A DNA stretch of 57,733 nt, taken from the NCBI GenBank assembly GCA_944389935.1, contig CALXOE010000018.1, positions 1 through 57,733 on the forward strand, written 5' to 3'. The stretch comes from an uncultured Victivallis sp. (GTDB lineage: Bacteria; Verrucomicrobiota; Lentisphaeria; Victivallales; Victivallaceae). Positions 28,607-35,268 of this stretch are shown in pieces; the first letter of the stretch is position 1; each line of letters begins with the position of its first letter. Made by a program: the position numbers and the translations under genes. The notes below the pieces were generated by a model that saw only the letters and a list, made by a program, of their open reading frames with translations, was not told the DNA's origin and searched no databases.

Positions 28607-30799
28607 TCACCCGCCGATTTCGGCACAGGAGAACTCTCCCCCGGAGAAAACAAGTGTCCGCTTCCGCGCCGCGGCGTTGTCGATCAACAGCTCCGCCAGC
28701 GGCAGCGCCGCGAACTCCTCAAGCAGCGTTGCGATCGGCCGGGCCCCCTCATTCCGCTCCGCCGTGCGCCTCACAAGTTCGCGCCGGGCGGTGGAATCGA
28801 GCGTGACCGTAAAGCCGTGTTCCCGGGCTTTGCGCTGGAGCAGTTCAAATTTCGCATCGACGATTTTCCCGAGATTTTCGGATGAGAGCGGGGCGAAAGA
28901 GACGGCCGCCGTCAAGCGGGAACGAAATTCCGGCGCGAACTGTTTCGTGAGATCCGGTTTTTCCGGCCGTTTCTCCTCTGTTCCACCGAAGCCGAGAGGC
29001 GCGACGCCCCCGGTTTTGACGTTGCCGGTCATAATCAGATAGAGCTGCCGGCAATCCGCTGTCCTGCCGCGGCTGTCGGTCAGAGTTCCGCCGTCCATGA
29101 CCTGCAGCAGCAGCTGGTGAATGCGGCGATGCGCCTTTTCGATCTCGTCGAGCAGCAGCACGCAGTGCGGATTCTCCCGGATTGCGTTGACCAGCAATCC
29201 GCCATCCTCACAGCCGACCAGTCCCGGCGCGGCCCCGATCAGCCGCGACGCGGTGCTCTCGTCGGCATATTCGGTCATGTCGAACTTCACGAGCGGAATT
29301 CCGAGGGTTCGGGCGAGGCACCGTGCGAGTTCGGTCTTGCCCACGCCGGTCGACCCGTTGAAGAAAAACGCCCCCCGCGTTCCGGAACGGAACGATGAAA
29401 AACCGGATTCCGCGAGCTTGACTGCGCGGCAGAGCACTTCGATGGCGGCATCCTGCCCGAAAATCGTCGCTTTGAGCTCAGATTCCAGTCGTCTCAGCGG
29501 CGCAAAGCGATCGGCGGCGGCATGGGGCAGGTGCGGAAGTCCTGCCATCCGGGCAACGACGGATTCGAGATTCTCCTGCGTAAGCTCCGTTCCCGGATTC
29601 TCCCCCCGGAGCAGCAGCTCGGCTCCCGCCTCGTCCAGTACGTCGAACACCTTGTCCGGCAGGCGGCGCTGCGGCAGAAACGCGCAGGCCAGATCCAGCG
29701 CGGAGCGGAGAATCGAATCCGGAAACACCACATGATAATGCTCTTCCAGAGCGGGACGGCTATTCTGCAGCATCTCCAGGCACGCCTCCCGGGTCGGTTC
29801 GAGTACCGTGATCGGGATGAAACGCCGCTCCATGGCGCCGTCTGCCTCAATGAATTTCCGGTACTCATCCGCCGTTGTCGCTCCGATGAATCGCAATGCT
29901 CCCGAGGCGAGTTCCGGTTTCAGGATGTTTCCCGCGGTCAGCGCGTCCCCGGTGTTGGTCCCGGAGGTCAGCAGCGCATGCAGTTCATCGACGAACAGCA
30001 CGGCGTCCGGATCCTGCCGGACCGCATTGATGACGGTCCGGAGCCGCCCCTCGTACTGGCCGCGATAACTCGCTCCCGCAATCAGATTCCCGGTGTTGAG
30101 GGAGTAGATTTTCGTCGAGCGGAAAGCCGGAGGAACATCTCCGGCGGCGATCCGGCAGGCGAGCGCCTCCACCACCGCCGTTTTGCCGACACCGGGCTGT
30201 CCGACCAGAACGGGACAGCATTTCTTCCGCCTTGCGAGGGAGCGAAGCAGGATATCGGTTTCGGCCCGGCGGCCGCAGACGACCTGAGTCGGATGTTTTT
30301 CAGCCAGCGAAACCAGTTCAACCGTAAACTGTTTCAATGCTTTATCGGCACTCTCCGGCAGATGCCGGTTCGGGATCTGCACCGATTCTTCCGGGACAGA
30401 CGCCTGTTCCGTGTAATCATGACTCTGCAGAATGTTCCGGAGCAGCGGCGAACCCGCCTGATACAGAGCCTGAACCAGATGATCGGGCCGCGGCAGGGCG
30501 ATTTCTTCCTCCCGGAACAGACGGTTGGCACTGAGGATCAGAGATGCGAAGAGTTGCGGTCGCAGCCTGGGCCTCTTTCCCGATCCCCGGTGCTGCAGGG
30601 AAAGCTCCTGCGTCTCGGCGTGCAACCGCTCTTTCAAACGATCGGGGGAGGAGAACAGTTGCCAGACCGAATCAAATCGGAGCAGCGAAAGGAGAATATG
30701 CCATTCGGTCACTTCGTCGCAATTATCTTTCTGTGCCATCTCCGCGGCTTTTTCAAAGATTTCGAGAATCTTCGGGTCTCTGTACCATCGTTGTTTCAT
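28607..30799 (-). CDS. ClpA-like double AAA+ unfoldase
   Basis: 730 aa from ATG 30799, which has AGGAGGT. Layout: two N-terminal Clp repeats (about 1-125), AAA+ D1 (Walker A GQPGVGKT 200-207, Walker B VLFVDELH 267-274, pore loop YRGQYE), and AAA+ D2 (Walker A GSTGVGKTE, Walker B VLLLDEIE, PEFRSRL arginine finger). There is no ClpB/ClpC middle coiled coil. An LGF tripeptide (602-604) sits where ClpA and ClpX bind ClpP, so it may feed a protease. Odd: the D2 pore-loop tyrosine of GYVG is Leu527 (PGLVG). No clpS or clpP is adjacent. Its promoter shares an unusual element with the divergent operon. Confidence 0.85.
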   Translation of the reverse strand: MKQRWYRDPKILEIFEKAAEMAQKDNCDEVTEWHILLSLLRFDSVWQLFSSPDRLKERLHAETQELSLQHRGSGKRPRLRPQLFASLILSANRLFREEEIALPRPDHLVQALYQAGSPLLRNILQSHDYTEQASVPEESVQIPNRHLPESADKALKQFTVELVSLAEKHPTQVVCGRRAETDILLRSLARRKKCCPVLVGQPGVGKTAVVEALACRIAAGDVPPAFRSTKIYSLNTGNLIAGASYRGQYEGRLRTVINAVRQDPDAVLFVDELHALLTSGTNTGDALTAGNILKPELASGALRFIGATTADEYRKFIEADGAMERRFIPITVLEPTREACLEMLQNSRPALEEHYHVVFPDSILRSALDLACAFLPQRRLPDKVFDVLDEAGAELLLRGENPGTELTQENLESVVARMAGLPHLPHAAADRFAPLRRLESELKATIFGQDAAIEVLCRAVKLAESGFSSFRSGTRGAFFFNGSTGVGKTELARCLARTLGIPLVKFDMTEYADESTASRLIGAAPGLVGCEDGGLLVNAIRENPHCVLLLDEIEKAHRRIHQLLLQVMDGGTLTDSRGRTADCRQLYLIMTGNVKTGGVAPLGFGGTEEKRPEKPDLTKQFAPEFRSRLTAAVSFAPLSSENLGKIVDAKFELLQRKAREHGFTVTLDSTARRELVRRTAERNEGARPIATLLEEFAALPLAELLIDNAAARKRTLVFSGGEFSCAEIGG

Positions 30800-30830
30800 C
30801 CTGCACCTCCTGTATTTTTTTGTCACGTTG

Positions 30831-30866
30831 ATCAAGATACATGCCGGTCCGGGACATCTAATGTCC
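30831..30866 (-). promoter_or_regulatory. Promoter/operator of the ClpA-like gene, copy 1 of a mirrored element
   Basis: Read on the minus strand from 30866: GGACATTAGATGTCCCGG, 8 bp, GTATCTT. It contains the perfect palindrome GGACAT-N3-ATGTCC (30852-30866). TATCTT at 30839-30834 would be the -10, and the palindrome covers the -35 area, which has no standard hexamer. Confidence 0.6.
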
Positions 30867-30921
30867 ATCGATCGCACAGAAGCGGGACTCCCCGGTTTTC
30901 GGCGGCGCCCGGCCGAATGAT

Positions 30922-31016
30922 GTCGGACAAAAGATGTCCCGGTCGTCGTCGTATCTTAAAAAACGAAAACCAGCGCCACGGAACAGGCGCAGTCGAAGAC
31001 GAGGCTTTTGTCCGAC
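30922..31016. repeat. 12-bp perfect inverted repeat in the ClpA-like/unknown-operon gap
   Basis: GTCGGACAAAAG (30922-30933) and its exact reverse complement (31005-31016), 71 bp apart. The first arm overlaps copy 2 of the mirrored operator; the second may be a further binding half-site. The 358-bp gap 30800-31157 holds no gene I can support. Confidence 0.6.
30925..30960 (+). promoter_or_regulatory. Promoter/operator of the unknown operon, copy 2 of a mirrored element
   Basis: Plus strand: GGACAAAAGATGTCCCGG, 8 bp, GTATCTT, with TATCTT at 30952-30957. It matches the minus-strand element at 30866-30831 in 16 of the first 18 bases and all seven bases of GTATCTT, at identical spacing. A leader of about 195 nt follows, with a perfect 7-bp hairpin at 31096-31112. 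Confidence 0.6.
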
Positions 31017-31157
31017 TGCGTCAGAGCTCCTTGAAACCGCGCGGCAGAACGAGCCGTGCCGATACCGGGGAGCCGTGTCAGTCGAACAGCCCGGACGCCG
31101 TCACCGACGGCGGTTTGCAGAACGGAAACGAAAAAACGCAAGCAGGAGGAGGAATCA

Positions 31158-31517
31158 ATGTGGATCTTCAGTAAATACGGATTCTTTTCGATCGTCAGAA
31201 CGAGAGAACAGCGCCATCCCGACGAGGATTTCATGATCCGCGCGAGAGTTCAGACCCATCTTGAGACGCTCAAACGTCTGGCGGAACTCCCCGCGCCGGT
31301 GATTCGGACCAGCGATTCGGATTATGAGTTCCGGCTCGTGGTTTCGGAGGAGGAGTATCGCAAGGTCATGACTCTTCTGGAGGAGTCGGTCGATTATCCG
31401 AACTTCAAGAATGCCTGCTTCGAGTATGACGGGCAGGACTCATTCTGGCATCGGGCGCTGCATGAGGTCTGGGAAGTCATGGTTCGGCTGCAGTTTCGTG
31501 AATCCCGCTTTTTATAA
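31158..31517 (+). CDS. Conserved protein of unknown function
   Basis: 119 aa from ATG 31158, behind the strong ribosome site AGGAGGAGGAA. It begins MWIFSKYGFFSIV and carries ARVQTHLETLKRL, a DYEFRLVV strand, DYPNFKN and a late VW. From memory this matches a widespread small soluble family of unknown function that begins W-[IL]-F-x-x-[YF]-GFFS and has a Y-x-NFK motif. No catalytic residues are evident. It is the first gene of a two-gene operon; the next start is 14 bp downstream. Confidence 0.8.
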   Translation: MWIFSKYGFFSIVRTREQRHPDEDFMIRARVQTHLETLKRLAELPAPVIRTSDSDYEFRLVVSEEEYRKVMTLLEESVDYPNFKNACFEYDGQDSFWHRALHEVWEVMVRLQFRESRFL

Positions 31518-31531
31518 CAGGAGGGCATACA

Positions 31532-32680
31532 ATGGACAATTTCACCTTTCTCCCGAAGAATGAACTCGAACAGGCGTTTTTTGATTGCGACCTGCCGCGG
31601 ATCCATGCTCTGATCGGCCAGGGAAAACGCCTGAATGGCTATGAGGCTTTTCTCTGGGCGCATGAACATCCGGCGGAATTTTCCGACGAAACCCTTGCGG
31701 AACTCCTGCAGGCGGCACTTCCTCCCGAGGTTTACCGTTATGCTCATGCTTTTGCCGAGACGGTCTGGAATGAGGACAGCCGCCGCACTTTCTGCCGCAA
31801 CATGATTGACTATCTCATCGTCAAATACTCCTGCGAGGAACTCTTCGAGGTCAGCTCGGAATCGGAGTCCGACCACGAGCCGCTCAAGAACGTGCTGGAG
31901 AACCTGACTCCGGAGGGGAAGCTTGAGAGCGCCATTCTGGCACAGGATTATGACTTCGCGGTCCAGTGCATTGCGGACGGCTTCCAGCTTGAACGTCCCG
32001 ATCTCCTTGCCACCCGGGAGTTTTTTGATTCTCCGATTGGGGTGGCCGCGCTGGTGGTTCAGGTGGCGATGACGTATCCATTGCGGAAGCGTGCGTTCGC
32101 GTTTCTCCACGCCCATTATCCGGAATCCGAAGTAATCTGGCTGCTTCAGGAAATCATGGCAGAGCCGGCCTCCGAGTTGTCCGGGGAGGAACGGAAGCTG
32201 TTCGACGCCGCTGCGGCTCGGGACGATGTGGAACTCCAGCGTCTGATTCAGGAGGAATCCCTTTCGTTTCACCAGGTCCCGACCGAACTGTTTCTTCTGC
32301 TCCCCGAGTTGAAGAAAAGAACCGTTTTTCTGCTCTTTTACGGGGGATTCAACTACCTGGCGAAAGCGCGGGCGCTGCAATTTCTGTTTGCGGAGAGCGA
32401 ACAGCCGGACAAGCTGCGGAGTCTCGGATACAAGCGGATTCTCATGTACACGAATCTGCTCATCCATATTCTGCAGCAGAAGATCGCTCCGGAGGATGCG
32501 GAGAGGATCGACGGGGATTGGTATCCGATGGGCGGAACCATCGCCGATGGGTACGATCCGAAGAACCCCTGCTTCACTTATTCCTACTATTACGACCCCC
32601 GGTTTCTCTACAGGCCGGCATCGTATTCGGACAGATATGAGGAGCCGGTTCACGATGTCGATCCCGATTCGCAGGATTGA
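31532..32680 (+). CDS. Hypothetical protein, ankyrin-like helical repeats
   Basis: 382 aa, with AGGAGG before the ATG. I do not recognise a family. The sequence is mostly helical and acidic. Segments such as QAFFDCDLPRIHALIGQGKRLN, KLESAILAQDYDFAVQCIADG and LFDAAAARDDVELQRLI resemble degenerate ankyrin-type helix pairs (residues 11-35, 130-150, 225-245). The C-terminal 60 residues are rich in Tyr and Asp, including TYSYYYDPRFLYRP. It has no signal peptide or membrane segment. It is co-transcribed with the preceding gene from the promoter mirrored at the ClpA-like gene. Confidence 0.75.
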   Translation: MDNFTFLPKNELEQAFFDCDLPRIHALIGQGKRLNGYEAFLWAHEHPAEFSDETLAELLQAALPPEVYRYAHAFAETVWNEDSRRTFCRNMIDYLIVKYSCEELFEVSSESESDHEPLKNVLENLTPEGKLESAILAQDYDFAVQCIADGFQLERPDLLATREFFDSPIGVAALVVQVAMTYPLRKRAFAFLHAHYPESEVIWLLQEIMAEPASELSGEERKLFDAAAARDDVELQRLIQEESLSFHQVPTELFLLLPELKKRTVFLLFYGGFNYLAKARALQFLFAESEQPDKLRSLGYKRILMYTNLLIHILQQKIAPEDAERIDGDWYPMGGTIADGYDPKNPCFTYSYYYDPRFLYRPASYSDRYEEPVHDVDPDSQD

Positions 32681-32735
32681 CCAAAGGTTTCAACCGGATG
32701 AGACCGCCCCCTCTCTTCAGGCGCGGGGAGGGGTA

Positions 32736-33833
32736 TCAGATTCCGGGGTATTTCTCCCACCACTCTCTGGTGGCGTCGCCATACCTCGGATCCCCGTCAA
32801 ATCTCTGAAAGAGATCGTCGGCCATCCGGCTGACGATCCCGTATTCCTGCAGATTCCGCCGCCACGACTCCGGAATGGCCTCTTCGCCGTTGATGAGGCC
32901 GAGGATATTGCCGGTGATTGCGCCGGTGGAATCGCTGTCTCCCGTGATGTTCACGGCAGCGAGCACTCCCTTTTCAAACTCTCGTTGATGGTTCCAGGCA
33001 CAGTGAACACTGATGGCGAGCGCTTCCTCCGCAACCCATCCTTCGCCAAGTTCGGCAACCGTGCGTGCCGTCCGGGCAGTCTGCAGAGCCGCGAGGGTTT
33101 CGGCCGTCCCGTCCTGCGTTTGCAGATGCTTTTCCACCAGAGCGAGGGATTCTTCCAGGTCTTTCTCCTCCAGAAGATACGCAATCAGCATGGCGAACGC
33201 CCCTCCGGCGGTGATTCCGGTCGGGTGGCCGTGGGTGATCGCGGAAAATTTGCAGCCGTTCTCGTATGCCTCTTCCGGGTGGAGCAGGATTCCGACCGGC
33301 GCCATGCGCATGACTGTTCCGCATCCCTTGCTGTTGTTGCGGGCTCTGCAGTCGCAGGGGATATTTTCGAGCGCGTGAATGCAGGTCATGCCGGGAGCAC
33401 GTCGCCGATGGAGCTGTTTTTCTCGAATGAGCCACCCCGTGTCAAGGTCGGCCTGGTCGGAAAAAAACATACCATCCTGCGTCTTCAGCCAGCGCTGATA
33501 CGCATTTTTCACGACTGCGACCGGATCACAGATCCCTCTGCCGTTGAGTCGGACGATCGCCCGCAGCAGCCCCTCGGCAGTGAAGAGCGTCATCTGTGTA
33601 TCGTCGGTAACAGCCCCGGTCCCGTCGCCGAATTCAACATATCCGGTCACGCCGTCGCCGCCATAATTCCGGAGAATCGCGTCCCGGTTCAGAAATTCAA
33701 CCGGAGCTCCGAGCGCGTCGCCGACCGCTCCGCCGATCAGACAGCCGCGAATGGCATCGAGCCGGCGTGAGTCGCTCGGCGGGAGATCGGACTTCTTCCT
33801 GTTTCCATCACAGTTTTCGGACGATGATTTCAT
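32736..33833 (-). CDS. ADP-ribosylglycohydrolase-family protein
   Basis: 365 aa. The family (DraG/ARH) removes ADP-ribose from proteins or small molecules using two magnesium ions. The metal-binding motifs are intact: GAVGDALGAP near residue 34, VTDDTQMTLFTAEG (about 80), and GDSDSTGAITGNILG near the C-terminus. AAGGAG precedes the ATG. It converges on the unknown operon with 55 bp between stops. No DraT-type transferase or DarT toxin was found in the window, so its substrate is open. A minus TATAAT box at 33862-33867 may be its promoter. Confidence 0.9.
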   Translation of the reverse strand: MKSSSENCDGNRKKSDLPPSDSRRLDAIRGCLIGGAVGDALGAPVEFLNRDAILRNYGGDGVTGYVEFGDGTGAVTDDTQMTLFTAEGLLRAIVRLNGRGICDPVAVVKNAYQRWLKTQDGMFFSDQADLDTGWLIREKQLHRRRAPGMTCIHALENIPCDCRARNNSKGCGTVMRMAPVGILLHPEEAYENGCKFSAITHGHPTGITAGGAFAMLIAYLLEEKDLEESLALVEKHLQTQDGTAETLAALQTARTARTVAELGEGWVAEEALAISVHCAWNHQREFEKGVLAAVNITGDSDSTGAITGNILGLINGEEAIPESWRRNLQEYGIVSRMADDLFQRFDGDPRYGDATREWWEKYPGI

Positions 33834-34033
33834 TGTTTTGGCTCCTTAGTCTATTATTTATATTATACATTACCTCCGTTTCAGAAAAATACAAGTTTTG
33901 ATCCGCAGTAGAGTGCGGTTCGACGAGATGGGTGCTGTGGGGGCTGGGGAGGCGCGGACATCCGGTCCGCGGGATCGCGGGGAAAAGACGCTCCGCTTGC
34001 GGGACGAATCAGGGAAATCGCTGTAAGTGTCGG

Positions 34034-34071
34034 AAAAATAAAACGGCCCGTTGCATGAATCAACGGACCGT
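34034..34071 (-). terminator. Terminator of the secreted PAQP-linker gene
   Basis: On the minus strand, a stem built from CCGTTG/CAACGG with flanking G-C pairs around ATTCATG (34044-34071) is followed by TTTTATTTTT. The 294-bp gap 33834-34127 otherwise shows only the ADP-ribosylglycohydrolase promoter region. Confidence 0.7.
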
Positions 34072-34127
34072 CGAAATATCCGGCTCCCGCGGCTTATTCG
34101 TCCCGGGAGCGGCGGAATGGAGGAGCT

Positions 34128-35090
34128 TCAGCGAACGGTGAAGTGAATCCGGAAGCTCTTTCCATCTGGGTAGGAGAAAAGCACCGTCGTGGTTCCCCGC
34201 GCCATGCCTTTGAGCTCGATCTCGGCCTGGTCGCGGCGGAACGGCCAGACTCCGTCCCGGTCGTGCTCCATCTCGACGCGGCAGATCGCCGGATCATAAC
34301 TCGTAATCGTCCAGTAACGTCCCTGGTCGGCATCCTCTTCGAGTTTGAAGTCGAGATCACCGCCGAGCGGAATCGTCGCCTGGCAGACGGTCGAACCGAT
34401 TTCGCCGAGCGTGTAGGTTTTCTCGTGGATCAGCGACGGCAGCGCAACCGCCGGTGGAATCGTCTGCGGAAGTTCCTGTGCCACGGGTTGAGCCGGGACC
34501 GGCGCCACGGGTTGAGCCGGGACCTGCGCCACGGGTTGAGCCGGAACCTGCGTCTGCGGCTGCGCCGGGACAGTGGCATAACGCTTGAATTCGGCTTCCA
34601 CATCAGCGAACGCAATCGTGGAGCCCGGATTCGCGGAGAGAATGACCTGAACGAACTTCACTTCTGGTTCCGGGAACGAGAAGACGGTTTTCGCCGTGCT
34701 CCACCAGTTGGTGGCGTTGTAGGACCGGGTTCTGGTGAAAAGAGGTTTCCGATCCGCGCCGTACGCGGCGATGCCGATCGTCGCGACTCCATTCCCCTTA
34801 AGTTCCGTTTCCAGCTTGACGGCATTGCCGAAAACCGGCTGCAAATCCGAGGCAACGGTTTTACCGTTCCGGGCGCCGGCCGTGACTTCGATGGCGAACT
34901 CATCGTAATCCTCTCCGACGATCATCCGGGTCGATCCCTCTCCGGGGGAAACGCTCCAGCCCGGTGCCTGCGGGGCATTCACCGCAGCGCCGCGGAAGTC
35001 GCCGTTGATTCTCAGATCGTAATCCTCATCCGCTGAAGCCCAGCAGAGACAAAGCAGACTCACAAGAGTTGTGGATAAAAGTTTATTCAT
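34128..35090 (-). CDS. Secreted two-domain protein with a Pro-Ala-Gln linker
   Basis: 320 aa from ATG 35090, with GGAG upstream. The signal peptide MNKLLSTTLVSLLCLCWASA is cut near residue 20. Residues 21-160 look like a jelly-roll carbohydrate-binding fold (INGDFRG ... GWSVSPGEG ... NWWSTAKTVFSF). Residues about 170-205 are a PAQPVAxV repeat linker. The last 110 residues resemble a chagasin-type (I42) inhibitor or related Ig-like fold: GRYWTITS, then GVWPFRRD and ARGTTTVLFSYPDG. The chagasin call is tentative. It has its own promoter at 35150-35177. Confidence 0.65.
   Translation of the reverse strand: MNKLLSTTLVSLLCLCWASADEDYDLRINGDFRGAAVNAPQAPGWSVSPGEGSTRMIVGEDYDEFAIEVTAGARNGKTVASDLQPVFGNAVKLETELKGNGVATIGIAAYGADRKPLFTRTRSYNATNWWSTAKTVFSFPEPEVKFVQVILSANPGSTIAFADVEAEFKRYATVPAQPQTQVPAQPVAQVPAQPVAPVPAQPVAQELPQTIPPAVALPSLIHEKTYTLGEIGSTVCQATIPLGGDLDFKLEEDADQGRYWTITSYDPAICRVEMEHDRDGVWPFRRDQAEIELKGMARGTTTVLFSYPDGKSFRIHFTVR
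34480..34551. repeat. Three tandem 24-bp repeats coding the linker
   Basis: Three near-identical units (34480-34503, 34504-34527, 34528-34551) beginning GCCACGGGTTGAGCCGG encode eight-residue PAQPVAxV units. Length variation between strains would be expected. Confidence 0.85.
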
Positions 35091-35115
35091 GGCATCTCCT
35101 TTTTTTGATAATGAT

Positions 35116-35130
35116 TCCTGAATTTCAGGA
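35116..35130. repeat. Perfect palindrome in the leader of the PAQP-linker gene
   Basis: TCCTGAA-T-TTCAGGA lies between the -10 box (35150) and the ribosome site. It could be an operator or a small hairpin. Confidence 0.5.
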
Positions 35131-35149
35131 AAAAAATACAGCTTTTCCA

Positions 35150-35177
35150 AATATAGCACCATTTTTTTTAAATGCAA
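35150..35177 (-). promoter_or_regulatory. Promoter of the PAQP-linker gene
   Basis: Minus strand: TTGCAT (35177-35172), 16 bp, TATATT (35155-35150). It follows directly after the terminator of the upstream operon. Confidence 0.65.
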
Positions 35178-35207
35178 GTGCAGTGGAAGCCATAGACGCA
35201 ATATAGC

Positions 35208-35247
35208 AAAAAAAAGAGAGGGGGGCAAACAACAACTCCCCTCTCTC
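35208..35247 (-). terminator. Terminator of the GntR-aldolase-sialidase operon
   Basis: The stem GAGAGGGG/CCCCTCTC (35216-35225 with 35238-35247) is followed on the minus strand by nine T residues. Confidence 0.85.
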
Positions 35248-35268
35248 ATCGCCTGTCATGGATACGCT

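Noticed and set aside
30852..30866. CIRCE or CtsR heat-shock site before the ClpA-like gene
   Set aside because: CIRCE (TTAGCACTC-N9-GAGTGCTAA) and the CtsR heptad repeat do not match GGACAT-N3-ATGTCC. A different regulator is needed.
32700..32735. Terminator between the unknown operon and the ADP-ribosylglycohydrolase gene
   Set aside because: A C-rich and a G-rich stretch can pair, but no T tract follows on either strand.
33932..34141. A 69-codon plus-strand frame between the ADP-ribosylglycohydrolase and PAQP-linker genes
   Set aside because: It runs through the terminator hairpin at 34034-34071 and into the opposite gene. The composition is arginine/glycine-rich as in other chance frames.
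34480..34551. Regular repeats as a possible CRISPR
   Set aside because: The 24-bp units are directly adjacent without spacers and encode an in-frame PAQPVAxV linker.
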